64,000 bases of DNA from Embleya sp040629175 (GCF_040629175.1 NZ_JBEXUX010000001.1:62001-126000); one strand, 5' to 3'; positions 1 to 9,377 are shown, numbered from the stretch's first letter. Numbers and translations: made by a program. Notes: generated from the letters alone by a model not told the origin.

Positions 1-1713
1 ACCGGCCCGGCCATGGCCGACGCACGCGGCGGTCACGGCCGACCCACCGGCACGACGGACCTCGAATTCCTCGCGCTCAACGACCTGCACGGCAACCTGG
101 AGGAACCGCAGGGTTCCGCCGGCACCGTCACCGAGCTCGGCCCCGACGGCAAGCCCGTGGCGATCCCGGCCGGCGGCATCGAGCACCTCGCCACCCAACT
201 GCGCGCGGAGCGGGCGAAGAACCCCAACTCGCTGACCATCGCGGCCGGCGACATGATCGGCGCGAGCCCGCTCCTGTCGGGGCTGTTCCACGACGAGCCG
301 ACGATCGAGGCGCTGAACAAGGTCGGCCTGGACGTCACCTCGGTGGGCAACCACGAGTTCGACGAGGGCAAGAAGGAACTGCAGCGCATGCAGTGGGGCG
401 GTTGCCACCCGACCGAGGGCTGTTACACGCCCGGTCGCAAGTTCGAGGGCGCCGACTTCCAGTACCTGGCCGCCAACGTGCTCGACGAGCGCACCGGCCT
501 GCCGATCCTGGCGCCGGTGACGATCAAGAACGTGGGCGGTGCCCGGGTCGGCTTCATCGGCATGACCCTGGAGGGCACGCCGGACATCGTCACGGCCGAG
601 GGCGTCAAGGGCCTGAAGTTCAAGGACGAGATCAAGACCGCCAACAACATCGTGCCGTGGCTGCGCCTGATCGGCGTCGAGTCGATCGTGGTACTGCTGC
701 ACGAAGGCGGGTTGCCCGCGAGCAACGCGTACAACTACGACTGCAACGCGGGCGGCAACCTCGGTCTGTCCGGCCCGGTCGTGGACATCGCCAAGGGCCT
801 GGACCCGGCGATCGACATGGTCGTCACCGGCCACACGCACCAGGCGTACTCGTGCAATATCCCGGACCCGGCCGGGCAGCCGCGACTGGTCACCAGCGCC
901 TCGTCGTTCGGCAAGATGTACACGAAGATCGACGCCACCTACGACAAGCGCACGCGCGACATCGTGCGTACGTCGGTCAAGGCGACGAACACCGTCGTGC
1001 GCCGGGACACCCCGAAGGCCCCGGACCTGACGCAGTTGCTCGCCGAGTGGCAAAAGCTCGCGGCTCCGGTCGCCAACCGCTCGATCGGGTACATCACCGG
1101 CGACATCCGCGGCCGCGGCGCGACCACGCCCGAGTCGCCGCTCGGCGACGTGATCGCCGACGCGCAACTGGAGGCGACCGCGCCGGCCGACAAGGGCGGC
1201 GCGCAGATCGCCTTCATGAACCCGGGCGGGATCCGGTCCGACCTGCAGTTCGCGGCGGCCGGCGCCGAGGGCGACGGCGTCGTCACCTACGGCGAGGCGT
1301 TCACGGTGCAGCCGTTCACCAACATGATGCAGACCCTGGACCTCAAGGGTCAGGCCGTACTCGACGTGCTCGCACAGCAGTTCACCGGTTCGAACGCGGC
1401 CAACCCGAAGATCCTGCAGATCTCCAAGGGCCTGACCTACACGGTGGACCGGGCGCAGACCGGCGCGGCCCGGATCGTGGCGGGCAGCGTCAAGCTCAAC
1501 GGTGTGCCGATCGACCCGGCGGCGACCTACAAGGTCAGCGCGAACGAGTTCCTGGCCGGTGGCGGCGACGGCTTCGCGGCCTTCAAGACCGGTACGAACA
1601 AGCTGGTCGGCGCGTCCGACCTGGACGCGCTGCTGGCCTACTTCGCGGCCCACTCCTCGGCGAGCGCGCCCCTGGCGCCGCCGGCGGCGGACCGGATCAC
1701 CTTCATCGGGTGA
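1..1713 (+). CDS. Secreted 5'-nucleotidase / metallophosphatase (5' end outside window)
   Basis: Hydrolyses nucleoside 5'-phosphates or related phosphodiesters, probably outside the cell. Counted from the Met at 13, the N-terminal calcineurin-like domain shows NDLHGN (about 23-28), GDMIGASP (about 79), GNHEFDEG (about 112) and VVTGHTH (about 272), which are the metal ligands. The C-terminal 5'-nucleotidase domain shows NPGGIRSDL and the substrate-stacking stretch NEFLAGGGDGF. The frame is open from base 1 and reads TGPAMADA just before the mature-looking sequence, which resembles a signal-peptidase I site. I therefore think the true start and signal peptide lie upstream of the window and the Met at 13 is not the start. 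A hairpin terminator follows directly. The family is certain; the substrate is not. Confidence 0.9.
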   Translation, partial: TGPAMADARGGHGRPTGTTDLEFLALNDLHGNLEEPQGSAGTVTELGPDGKPVAIPAGGIEHLATQLRAERAKNPNSLTIAAGDMIGASPLLSGLFHDEPTIEALNKVGLDVTSVGNHEFDEGKKELQRMQWGGCHPTEGCYTPGRKFEGADFQYLAANVLDERTGLPILAPVTIKNVGGARVGFIGMTLEGTPDIVTAEGVKGLKFKDEIKTANNIVPWLRLIGVESIVVLLHEGGLPASNAYNYDCNAGGNLGLSGPVVDIAKGLDPAIDMVVTGHTHQAYSCNIPDPAGQPRLVTSASSFGKMYTKIDATYDKRTRDIVRTSVKATNTVVRRDTPKAPDLTQLLAEWQKLAAPVANRSIGYITGDIRGRGATTPESPLGDVIADAQLEATAPADKGGAQIAFMNPGGIRSDLQFAAAGAEGDGVVTYGEAFTVQPFTNMMQTLDLKGQAVLDVLAQQFTGSNAANPKILQISKGLTYTVDRAQTGAARIVAGSVKLNGVPIDPAATYKVSANEFLAGGGDGFAAFKTGTNKLVGASDLDALLAYFAAHSSASAPLAPPAADRITFIG

Positions 1714-1733
1714 CCCTGTTCGGATGCTCCCGG

Positions 1734-1765
1734 AAGGCCCGGCCGCGATGCGGCCGGGCCTTTCT
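1734..1765 (+). terminator. Intrinsic terminator after the 5'-nucleotidase gene
   Basis: An inverted repeat with a 13-14 bp GC-rich stem and a GAT loop (1747-1749) ends in TTTCT. It starts 20 nt after the stop codon. Confidence 0.8.
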
Positions 1766-1862
1766 GACACATAGTCAGCCATTCGGGGCGAGTGCCTCGA
1801 CACGCGGGCCGGCCGGCGGCCCGGGTGCCGGGCGCCGCCCCGATCTGGGCGACAATCGCCCC

Positions 1863-2861
1863 ATGAGCACAACGAGACGCCCCCCGACCGGGGCCGATGT
1901 GGCCCGCGCCGCAGGCGTTTCGCGCGCGACCGTGTCGTACGCGATGAACGACGTCCAGGACAGCCGGGTCCCGGAGGAGACCAGACGCCGGGTCCGCGAG
2001 GTGGCCGCCGACCTGGGCTACGAGCCGCGTTCGGACGCCCGGTCGTTGCGGCGCGGGCGGACCGACCTGGTGCTCGTGCCGACCTACGAGGTGCCGTTCG
2101 GACAACTGATCCAGCGCTTCCTGGACGACCTGGCCCGGGAATTGCACGTCCTGGGACACACGCTGGTGATCCACGGCAATCCCGCCACGCACGGCATCGA
2201 GGCGGTGAAGGCGTGGGGCGCGCTGAATCCGGCGGTGGTGCTGGTCCTGCCGGAACGCATGTCGGCCGAGGGCGTCGAGTATCTGGCCGGGCGGGGCATC
2301 GCCGTGGTGGCCCTGGGCGAGAGTTCGGTTCCGGTCGCGCTCAGCCTCAAGGTCGACCACGTGGCGGCGGGGGGCCGGGCCGCCGAACACCTGGTCGAGC
2401 GGGGGCGACGGGATTTCGCCGTGGTGGTGCCGCGTGAGCCGGGCCTGGACGAATTGGGCCTGGCGCGGCTCACCGGCTTTCGTGCCGCGGCGGAGGGCGC
2501 GGGCGGGCGGGTCCGGGTGGTCGAGATGGCCGAGAATCCGGCCGAGGCCGCCCGGATCGCGCGGGAGTGGCAGGGCGAGGGCCGCCCGGACGCGGTGTAC
2601 GGCTACAACGACGAATACGCGGCCCTGCTGCTCGGCGCGTTGGCCGACGTCGGCATCCGGGTCCCCGAGCAGATCGCCGTCGTGGGCACCGACGACCTGA
2701 CGCTGTGCGAGATGGTCCGTCCCCGGTTGACCTCGGTCGCCTTCGAACAACTGATGCCGACGAGTGCGGTGGCGCAGGCCATCGTCGCGGTCGGCGAAGG
2801 GGACGTACGGGGGGATCTGACGCTGTGGCAGATGACCTTGCGGGCACGGGAGTCGAGCTGA
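1863..2861 (+). CDS. LacI-family transcriptional regulator
   Basis: DNA-binding repressor or activator with a periplasmic-binding-protein-like sensor domain, 332 residues, normal for the family. The N-terminal helix-turn-helix is clear (GADVARAAGVSRATVSYAM at about residues 9-27), followed by the hinge region. The C-terminal half has the type I PBP fold with the typical YNDEYAALLLGAL and IAVVGTDD stretches near residues 240-280. The ATG at 1863 lacks a good ribosome site but is preceded 6 nt upstream by GACAAT, so a leaderless transcript is possible. No sugar operon lies beside it, so its target and ligand cannot be told from context. It converges on the minus-strand lipoprotein gene across a shared hairpin. 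Confidence 0.9.
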   Translation: MSTTRRPPTGADVARAAGVSRATVSYAMNDVQDSRVPEETRRRVREVAADLGYEPRSDARSLRRGRTDLVLVPTYEVPFGQLIQRFLDDLARELHVLGHTLVIHGNPATHGIEAVKAWGALNPAVVLVLPERMSAEGVEYLAGRGIAVVALGESSVPVALSLKVDHVAAGGRAAEHLVERGRRDFAVVVPREPGLDELGLARLTGFRAAAEGAGGRVRVVEMAENPAEAARIAREWQGEGRPDAVYGYNDEYAALLLGALADVGIRVPEQIAVVGTDDLTLCEMVRPRLTSVAFEQLMPTSAVAQAIVAVGEGDVRGDLTLWQMTLRARESS

Positions 2862-2865
2862 TTCG

Positions 2866-2901
2866 GCGGCGGGGCGCGGACCGGTGTCCACGCCCCGCCG
2901 C
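2866..2901. terminator. Bidirectional hairpin between convergent genes
   Basis: A perfect 11-bp stem (2866-2876 with 2891-2901) and 14-nt loop sit between the LacI gene and the convergent lipoprotein gene, 5 nt after the former's stop codon. Confidence 0.65.
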
Positions 2902-2915
2902 GCCTGGTTCGGTGC

Positions 2916-3782
2916 CTACGGTCGGGCGCTCGCCAGGAGCTTGCCGAGCTGGCGGGTGACGAGGTCGTCGGCGGGCAGGGCGGGCGTGGTCGCGGACAGG
3001 TCCGCGTTGCTGACCACCACGACCGTCGGGCCGACCCGGACCACGATCAGGCCCAGCGCGCCGCCCGCCTGGGGGGTCATGCCGATCGCCAGCGATTCGT
3101 CGCCGAGGGACGCGTGCGGGATCGCCGCGTACTTGTCGGTGCTCGTCGCGCCGTCGCCGTCGGTGGAGGCGACCGATGGGCAGTTCGCCAGCGCCGCGCG
3201 GCCCTTGGTGAACAGGTCCTGTGCGCCGGTACCGGCGAAGGAGAACAACTCGACGATGGTGAAGCCGGTCGGCGTCGGATCGCCCCGGGTCACCGCCGCC
3301 TGGGCGGCGGCGGCCGGTGCCGAGGCGGCCTGGCCGGGGCGGGTGAGGTCGATGAGTGCCTGGCAGTTGGTGTCCCGGGCGGTCTCCCGGGTCTCGGTGC
3401 CGTCCGTGCCGGCCTCGTAGGAGCCGGGCGGCATTTCCGCGGCGGTCAACAGGGCGGCGTCGAGGCGGGCCTGGGCGGTGGGGTCGGTCCCGTTGCCGGT
3501 TCCGTTGCCGGTTCCGGACGGGGCGGGGGACTCGTCGGTGGGTGGCAGCGCGGGCGGGGGTTCGCCGGGAGAGGAGGCCGAGGCGGGCGGCGCGGGGGCC
3601 GGCGGGGCGGAGCCGGCGGGCGTGCTCGCGGGTGGCGCCGGGGTGCCCGCCTCGGGCGTGGCCGTCGGCGCGTTCGGGTACTTGCGCGCCAACGCCTCCT
3701 CGTCACGACCGCATGCGGTGGCGGCCAGGAGCAGGGTCCCGGCGATCACCGCCGTGCTCACTCGGATCACGATTTTGCGCAT
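2916..3782 (-). CDS. Secreted lipoprotein with PknH_C-like sensor domain, copy 1
   Basis: Predicted exported lipoprotein of 288 residues. The N-terminus is basic, then hydrophobic, ending in a lipobox-like LLLAATAC, followed by a long Pro/Ala/Ser/Gly linker to about residue 120. The C-terminal domain holds two conserved cysteines (one before QALIDL, one in ALANCPSV), as in the extracellular PknH_C-type sensor fold; that assignment is my inference. It is a paralogue of the next gene over the whole C-terminal domain (shared patterns LTAAEMP/LTAADLP, ELFSF, KGRAALxNC). I chose the ATG at 3782 because AAGGA lies 7 nt upstream; a TTG 15 nt further up is also in frame but poorer. Function unknown. 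Confidence 0.75.
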   Translation of the reverse strand: MRKIVIRVSTAVIAGTLLLAATACGRDEEALARKYPNAPTATPEAGTPAPPASTPAGSAPPAPAPPASASSPGEPPPALPPTDESPAPSGTGNGTGNGTDPTAQARLDAALLTAAEMPPGSYEAGTDGTETRETARDTNCQALIDLTRPGQAASAPAAAAQAAVTRGDPTPTGFTIVELFSFAGTGAQDLFTKGRAALANCPSVASTDGDGATSTDKYAAIPHASLGDESLAIGMTPQAGGALGLIVVRVGPTVVVVSNADLSATTPALPADDLVTRQLGKLLASARP

Positions 3783-4090
3783 GCAGCATTCCTTCAAAGA
3801 AGCTCGGTCGTTCCGGTGGCGGCCCGAACGCCGGACGAGGACGGCGATCGGGCCGACGGGATCCGATGGGCCGTCAGGAAGCGGAACAGCGGCCGACCGG
3901 CCGCCCGCTCACCCCACCCGCGAGCGGGGCATCCGGCGCCGGGTCGGGCGGAGTTCGCCGCTTCGAAGCCGAAGCGTCGGTGTCCGGTCGGAGCGGCCAC
4001 CCCGTCGACAGGGGCAGCGAACGAGAGCGGCAACATCATGCTGGAACCTACTCGCCTTTGCCACCCGCGCGCCGGTGTCCCGGTCGGGAA

Positions 4091-4861
4091 TCAGGACTTC
4101 GCCGCTGCCGTGACCCTTTCGACCTGCTTGGTCACCAGGGCGAGATCCGGCAGCTTGACCGTGTTGCCGGAGAGTTCCGCCGAAGCGACCACGATCAGCG
4201 TGGAGCCGACCCGGATCGCGATCGACGCGCGGGCGCCGCCGTCCTCGGGCGTGCTGGTGATCGCCAGGGTGTCGTCGCCGAGCTTCGGGTGGGCGACCTC
4301 GGCGTGCCTGGTCGTCGCGGTCTCGCCCTCGGGGTCCTTCGTCGACACCGACCCGCAGTTCTTCAGGGCCGCGCGCCCCTTGGCCATCACGGTTTCGGCG
4401 TCGGTGCCCGAGAAGGAGAACAACTCGCCACCGATCACACCGGTGGGGATCGGGCTGCCGATCGACACATACGCCTGGGCCGCGGCGGTCGGCTTCATGG
4501 CGCCCTGCCTCGGCAGGAACAGGTCGACGAGCGGTTGGCAGTCGGCGGGCGTCGCGGTCGCGCGGTTGCCGGCCCCTGCCGCCGCCTTCGTCAGGTAGAC
4601 GCCCTGCGGCAGGTCGGCGGCGGTGAGTACGGCCTTCTCCAACTGCGGGCCGGTCAGCGCGGACGCCGCGCCGGCGGGCGAGGACGGGGCAACCGGCGGC
4701 CGGGTGTCGGCCGCCGGCGTGCTCGGACCCGGCGTGGCCGGCGCACCGGCGGTCGCCTTCCCGGTGTCCTTCTTGTCGTCGTCGGAACCGCACGCGGCGG
4801 CCGCGAGGACCAGTGCACCGGCGATCACGATCGAGGCCGGCTTGGACATGGATGTGCGCAT
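4091..4861 (-). CDS. Secreted lipoprotein with PknH_C-like sensor domain, copy 2
   Basis: Paralogue of the downstream minus-strand gene, 256 residues. The signal peptide ends in LVLAAAAC (lipobox-like), followed by a short Asp/Lys-rich and then Pro/Ala-rich linker. The C-terminal domain has the same two cysteines (before QPLVDLF and in ALKNCGSV) and the ELFSFSGTDAE stretch. The start at 4861 is supported by GGAGGAA 8 nt upstream; the longer open frame to 5128 is unlikely to be translated. The two copies lie head to tail about 300 bp apart on the same strand and could be co-transcribed or separately promoted. Family and localisation are fairly sure; what they bind is unknown. Confidence 0.78.
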   Translation of the reverse strand: MRTSMSKPASIVIAGALVLAAAACGSDDDKKDTGKATAGAPATPGPSTPAADTRPPVAPSSPAGAASALTGPQLEKAVLTAADLPQGVYLTKAAAGAGNRATATPADCQPLVDLFLPRQGAMKPTAAAQAYVSIGSPIPTGVIGGELFSFSGTDAETVMAKGRAALKNCGSVSTKDPEGETATTRHAEVAHPKLGDDTLAITSTPEDGGARASIAIRVGSTLIVVASAELSGNTVKLPDLALVTKQVERVTAAAKS

Positions 4862-5156
4862 GGAACGAGTTCCTCCGAGGAAGGTCGGCCCGCCGCGACG
4901 CCCGGGCCGGTTCGCCTCGACGCGGGAGGGCGACGAAGCGGGCCGCGAACGAGGGTGGCGGGCCTTCGGGAAATCGACACACCGAACCCGCGGCCCGGAC
5001 CACGTCTCCCCACAAGACGGTTCAGCCGGCGACGAACGAGTCGGGACTCTGCCGCGACGCGCTGCGAACCGGCTTGCCCGGCAGGCATGTTGGTGCCGAT
5101 CGCCGCATCGCGAGGAGAGCGCCCTCATCTTCGGGTACCTCGGCGAACTTTGCCAA

Positions 5157-6062
5157 CTATTTGAGCGGCGAGTTCGCCTGCGCGTCCTGCCACCAGGCCG
5201 GCAGCGCTTCCACGTGCTCCGTCCACTCGGCGGGCAACTCCGCCCGGATGCCCACGATCGAGCCGACGATCGCGCACGTGGTGTCCACGTCGCCGCCCGC
5301 GCTCGCGGTGGACCAGAAGGCCGCCGCGTAGTCGTCGAGGTGCCGGGCCGCGGACCACACCGCGAACGGGACCGTGTCGGGCGCGCTCACCTGGCGGCCG
5401 TTGCCGAGCAACCGGCCGATCTCGACCGAGTCCTGACGATCCACCAGATCCAGTGCGGCGCCCAGCCGTTCGCGCACCACACCGGCGGGGGTGCGATCGC
5501 GGACGAAGCTCACGAAGTCGCCCGCGCCCGGTTGGTCCGGAGTCGCCGCACCCGCCGCCGCGACGGCCACCGCCACCGCGCCGGCGATGCCCTCCGGATG
5601 CATGTGGGTCACCTCGGCGGACAACGTGGCCTGCGCCACCACCGCGTCCAGGTCGTCGGCGAACCACGCCCCCAACGGGGCGACCCGCATCGCGGCTCCG
5701 TTGCCCCACGACCCCTGGCCCTCGAACGGCGCGGCGGCCAGGGCCCGCCAGTCACCGCCCTGCCGGACCAGCCGCAACATGCGGTTCGTGGTCGGCCCGT
5801 AGCCCCGATCGAAGTCGTGCCGACGGGCGAAGGACTTGATCAACGCGTCCTGATCGACCGTGCCGTGCGACGTCAACTCGGCATGCAGCACGCACGCCAT
5901 CTCGGTGTCGTCGGTCCATGGCCAACTGCCCTCGGGCAGGCTGCGATCGGCCAGGTGCGGAAGGTTGTCGGGGACGAAGAACTGGGCGCCGAGCGCGTCG
6001 CCGAGCGCGAGGCCGCGCAGCGAGGCGAGGGCGGAAGAGGTGTGCGTCATATGGGCGGTCAT
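5157..6062 (-). CDS. ADP-ribosylglycohydrolase family protein
   Basis: Member of the DraG/ARH family, which removes ADP-ribose from proteins or small molecules using a dinuclear metal centre. It has 301 residues, the family's usual size. Visible landmarks are GLALGDALG (about 16-24), the metal-binding WTDDTEM (about 49-55), the HMHPEGIAGA stretch in the middle, and the C-terminal metal site TASAGGDVDTTCAI. The ATG at 6062 is used with a weak GGA upstream; a second in-frame ATG at 6050 is possible. It is divergent from the DMT transporter gene across about 165 bp. Family certain; physiological substrate unknown. Confidence 0.9.
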   Translation of the reverse strand: MTAHMTHTSSALASLRGLALGDALGAQFFVPDNLPHLADRSLPEGSWPWTDDTEMACVLHAELTSHGTVDQDALIKSFARRHDFDRGYGPTTNRMLRLVRQGGDWRALAAAPFEGQGSWGNGAAMRVAPLGAWFADDLDAVVAQATLSAEVTHMHPEGIAGAVAVAVAAAGAATPDQPGAGDFVSFVRDRTPAGVVRERLGAALDLVDRQDSVEIGRLLGNGRQVSAPDTVPFAVWSAARHLDDYAAAFWSTASAGGDVDTTCAIVGSIVGIRAELPAEWTEHVEALPAWWQDAQANSPLK

Positions 6063-6226
6063 TATTCCGGTACGCGTGCTTGGATGTCCCGAGTGACGTC
6101 CCCTCAGATGGCGGAAACCGTCCCCGAGTTGCGGACACGACAGACTCCGCCGACGACCGAGAAGCCGGCCGCGGCGGCCGAACGCCGAAGCGGGGCGGCC
6201 GTCCGCCCCCTGCCGCGCGGCCGCGC

Positions 6227-7063
6227 GTGACCCCGGCGGTCACCGTCGCCGTCCTCGGCTCGGCCGGCCTGCACGCGGCCTGGAACGCGCTCGCGCACGG
6301 CCTCAAGGACCGCCTCGGCACGATGGTGATGATCCAGGTGGCGAGCCTGGCCATCGGCCTGACCTGCCTGCCCTTCGTCGGCGTCCCGGCCGCCGGCGCC
6401 TGGCCGTGGCTGCTCGGCTCCGCCGCCCTGCACGTCGTCTACAACCTGCTCCTGCTGGAGACGTATCGGCTGGGCGACTTCGGCCAGGTGTACCCGATCG
6501 CCCGCGGCACCTCCCCGTGGGTCACCGCGCTGATCGGGGCGACCCTGCTGCACGAATACCTGACCGTGACCCAGACCGTCGGCGTGGTGGTGATCTCGGC
6601 CGGCATGCTCGTGCTCGCCCTGGCCGGCGGCATCCCGCGCCGCGCCGAGGCCGCCGCCGTGCTCGCCGCCCTGGCCACGGGCTGCGCGATCGCGCTCTAC
6701 ACCGTCCTGGACGGCGTCGGCGCCCGCTCGTCGGGCTCGGCCATGTCGTACGCGGCCTGGCTGTTCGTCCTCGAATCGGCGCCGACCATCCTGGTCCTGC
6801 GCCGCCGCCGCGACCCCGCCGCCGAACCCAACCGCCAACGCGCCTGGGGCCTACTCGGCGGCGCCATGTCCCTGGCCGCCTACACCCTCGTCATCTGGGC
6901 CCAGACCCGAGGCACCCTGGCCACGATCGCCGCCCTCCGCGAAACCTCGGTCGTCTTCGGCGCGATCATCGGCACCCTGATCTTTCACGAGACCTACGGC
7001 CGCCACCGAATAACCGCGACCATCCTGGTCCTCGCCGGCATCACGGCGATCAACCTCCCGTAG
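6227..7063 (+). CDS. EamA/DMT-superfamily permease
   Basis: Integral membrane metabolite exporter of the drug/metabolite transporter superfamily, 278 residues with about ten hydrophobic segments arranged as two EamA repeats. The first repeat ends near VYPIARGTSPWVTAL and the second near ALRETSVVFGAIIG, the two equivalent conserved positions in this family. The open frame extends upstream, but the stretch before the GTG at 6227 is Arg/Pro-rich and unlike a membrane protein N-terminus, so I take GTG 6227 (VTPAVTVAVLGSAGLHAAWN) as the start; no strong ribosome site is visible. Substrate unknown. Confidence 0.85.
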   Translation: MTPAVTVAVLGSAGLHAAWNALAHGLKDRLGTMVMIQVASLAIGLTCLPFVGVPAAGAWPWLLGSAALHVVYNLLLLETYRLGDFGQVYPIARGTSPWVTALIGATLLHEYLTVTQTVGVVVISAGMLVLALAGGIPRRAEAAAVLAALATGCAIALYTVLDGVGARSSGSAMSYAAWLFVLESAPTILVLRRRRDPAAEPNRQRAWGLLGGAMSLAAYTLVIWAQTRGTLATIAALRETSVVFGAIIGTLIFHETYGRHRITATILVLAGITAINLP

Positions 7064-7526
7064 GGGTCCGCCACCCGAAGCCGCGCCCGGCCCCGCCGCC
7101 GGCCCGCTCCAGGCCCCACGCCCACCCATCCCGATCGGCGGCCACGGCCCCACGGTCCGCCACGGCGACACCCGGCACCCCTGGGCGCCACCACCCGATG
7201 GCTCAAAAGGCACAGCCCCCAGTCCGGCGCGCCGCCACCGACCAGCGATAGCCACCCGGCATCGCCACGCCTTCACCGAGCACACCGGTCAAAACACCCA
7301 CGATCGTGAGATTGCCGACGCTCTCGATGCGAAGGTGCGGGCGGTTCACAGGGTGCCGGGGGCCGAAAACTACTCCGAAGAGCTGGAAGAGTCGGGACGA
7401 AGGTCGGCCGGCCGGGGGACCAACGTCCCGGCCATCCGGCACGAATTCGGCCCGCCGCCCACCAAACATCCGGACACGACAAAGACCCAGTTCAGAGAAC
7501 CTGCCTCTGACCTGGGCCTTTACCTT
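7064..7526. other. Intergenic region, no convincing gene
   Basis: About 460 bp between the permease and the tRNA-Gly. The first 190 bp are C-rich and non-coding in appearance. Between 7251 and 7538 the plus strand has an open frame without a good start that reads peptide-like (for example DREIADALDAKVRAVHRVPG) but runs into the tRNA. It may be a gene remnant; I would not annotate it as a protein. Confidence 0.4.
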
Positions 7527-7600
7527 TGGAGCGGGTGACGAGGATCGAACTCGCACCACTAGCTTGGAAGGCTAGGGCTCTACCATTGAGCTACACCCGC
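7527..7600 (-). tRNA. tRNA-Gly (anticodon TCC), CCA encoded
   Basis: Read on the minus strand from 7600, it folds as a complete cloverleaf. The acceptor arm GCGGGTG pairs with CACCCGC. The D arm is GCTC/GAGC, the anticodon arm CTAGC/GCTAG holds the loop CTTCCAA (anticodon TCC), and the T loop is TTCGATC. Discriminator T is followed by a genomically encoded CCA (7529-7527). Confidence 0.97.
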
Positions 7601-7677
7601 AGCTGGTGTGGCGTGCACGTGGCGCCTAGGTTAGCGGATTGGTGCGCGGCCAGTGCAGACTCTAGCGTGTCGTCCTC

Positions 7678-7683
7678 TAGACT
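7678..7683 (+). promoter_or_regulatory. Candidate -10 element of tRNA-Pro
   Basis: TAGACT lies 13 nt before the first base of the mature tRNA-Pro. No clear -35 box is visible. Confidence 0.35.
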
Positions 7684-7696
7684 TCATCGGGCGCCA

Positions 7697-7772
7697 CGGG
7701 GCGTAGCGTAGTGGCTAGCGCGCCTGCTTTGGGAGCAGGAGATCGGGAGTTCGAGTCTCCCCGCCCCGACCA
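7697..7772 (+). tRNA. tRNA-Pro (anticodon TGG), CCA encoded
   Basis: A complete cloverleaf. The acceptor arm CGGGGCG pairs with CGCCCCG, the anticodon stem CCTGC/GCAGG carries the loop TTTGGGA (anticodon TGG), and the T loop is TTCGAGT. Discriminator A is followed by CCA (7770-7772). It lies 96 bp from the oppositely oriented tRNA-Gly and just upstream of tig. Confidence 0.97.
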
Positions 7773-7888
7773 CCACATCATGAATTCGCTGCAGGATGGA
7801 TCGGTAGCACCGGTTCTGAACCTTCAGTGTGCCGTCAGGCAAGATGCACAGGCCCGGAAGAACAGCCCGCAGCAAGGAGACCCTTACC

Positions 7889-9310
7889 GTGAAGAGCGCC
7901 GTCGAGACGCTGAACCCGACCCGGGTTCGGCTCACCGTCGAGGTTCCCTCCGAGGAGCTGAAGCCCAGCCTCGACGCGGCGTACAAGAAGATCGGCAAGC
8001 AGGTGACGGTCCCGGGCTTCCGTAAGGGCAAGATCCCTGCGCGCATCATCGACCAGCGCTTCGGCCGTGAGGCCGTCTTCGTCGAGGCGTTCGATGACAT
8101 CCTGTCCTCCTCGTACGGCAAGGCCGTCGAGGAGAACGAGCTGCGCGTCCTGGGCCAGCCCGAGGTCACCGAGGTCACCGACGTGACCGAGCTGGCCGGC
8201 GGCGCCGATCTGAAGTTCACCGCAGAGGTCGACACCCGTCCCGAGATCGAGCTGCCGGACTACTCCGGCATCGAGGTCGAGGTCGATGACATCACCGTCA
8301 CCGACGAGGACGTCGCCGAGAAGATCGAAGAGCTGCGTGACCGCTTCGGTGCGCTGAACACCGTCGAGCGGGCCGCGGCCGAGGGCGACACCGTCGTCGT
8401 CGACATCGAGGCCAAGGTCGACGGCGAGGTGCTGGAGGACGGCGTCGCCAAGGCGATGTCGTACCAGATCGGCGGCGACACGATGCTGGACGGCCTCGAC
8501 GCCGCCGTCATCGGTGCGTCGGCCGGCGAGACCAAGACCTTCGAGACCGAGCTCCAGGGTGGCAGCGCCGCCGGGCAGACGGCCGAGGTGTCGGTCGTGG
8601 TGACCACCGTCAAGGCCAAGGAGCTCCCCGAGCTCGACGACGACTTCGCGCAGCTCGCGAGCGAGTTCGACACGCTCGACGAGCTGAAGGCGGACCTGCG
8701 CGAGAAGCTCGACCACCAGAAGCTGCACGACCAGCAGAACGAGGGTCGCGACAAGGTTCTGGAAGCCCTGCTCGAGCAGATCGAGGTGCCGCTCCCGGAG
8801 AGCGTGGTCACCGAGGAGATCGAGCAGCGTCGTGGTCAGCTCGAGCAGCAGCTCGGCATGATGGGCATGGACCTGGCCAAGTGGCTGGAGATCCAGGGCC
8901 AGAGCGCCGAGGAGTACGAGACCGAGCTCCAGGACAGCGTCCGCAAGGGCATGCGTGCCCAGTTCGTGCTCGACGAGGTCGTGAAGAAGGAGCAGCTCTC
9001 CGTCAACCAGGAAGAGCTGACCCAGCACCTCATCCAGCGTGCGCAGCAGTCCGGCATGAGCCCGGACCAGTTCGCGCAGCAGGTCATGCAGTCCGGCTAC
9101 GTGCCGGTCCTGGTCGGCGAGGTCGCTCGCGGCAAGGCCCTCGAGGTCATCGCCAAGGGCGCCAAGGCCAAGGACGCGTCCGGCAACGAGGTCAGCCTCG
9201 GTGTCGACCTGCACGCGGACGACGCGGACGACCACGAGGGCCACGACCACGCCGAGACCGAAGAGGTCGCCGCGTCGGACGAGGCCAAGGAGGAGAAGGC
9301 CGAGGCCTGA
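7889..9310 (+). CDS. tig: Trigger factor, ribosome-associated chaperone and prolyl isomerase
   Basis: Binds the ribosome exit tunnel and helps nascent chains fold. 473 residues. The N-terminal ribosome-binding domain carries the signature PGFRKGKIP (about 39-47). The FKBP-type isomerase domain begins near EGDTVVVDIEAKVDGE (about 168), and the helical C-terminal chaperone domain follows. The last 40 residues form an acidic His-containing tail (HADDADDHEGHDHAE), common in actinobacterial trigger factors. The GTG at 7889 is chosen because AAGGAG lies 9 nt upstream and the N-terminus (VKSAVETLNPTRVRL) matches the family; the in-frame ATG at 7829 adds a non-conserved leader. It is followed by a strong hairpin and then the clp genes. 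Confidence 0.97.
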   Translation: MKSAVETLNPTRVRLTVEVPSEELKPSLDAAYKKIGKQVTVPGFRKGKIPARIIDQRFGREAVFVEAFDDILSSSYGKAVEENELRVLGQPEVTEVTDVTELAGGADLKFTAEVDTRPEIELPDYSGIEVEVDDITVTDEDVAEKIEELRDRFGALNTVERAAAEGDTVVVDIEAKVDGEVLEDGVAKAMSYQIGGDTMLDGLDAAVIGASAGETKTFETELQGGSAAGQTAEVSVVVTTVKAKELPELDDDFAQLASEFDTLDELKADLREKLDHQKLHDQQNEGRDKVLEALLEQIEVPLPESVVTEEIEQRRGQLEQQLGMMGMDLAKWLEIQGQSAEEYETELQDSVRKGMRAQFVLDEVVKKEQLSVNQEELTQHLIQRAQQSGMSPDQFAQQVMQSGYVPVLVGEVARGKALEVIAKGAKAKDASGNEVSLGVDLHADDADDHEGHDHAETEEVAASDEAKEEKAEA

Positions 9311-9377
9311 TCCATCCCCCCGCGCGAACCGCGACCGCCGCCCGAATCGCGGCGTGAGCGCTTCCCGCAGCACCCCA

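Noticed and set aside
7203..7559. Minus-strand ORF overlapping the tRNA-Gly
   Set aside because: Runs through the tRNA gene and has no protein-like core.
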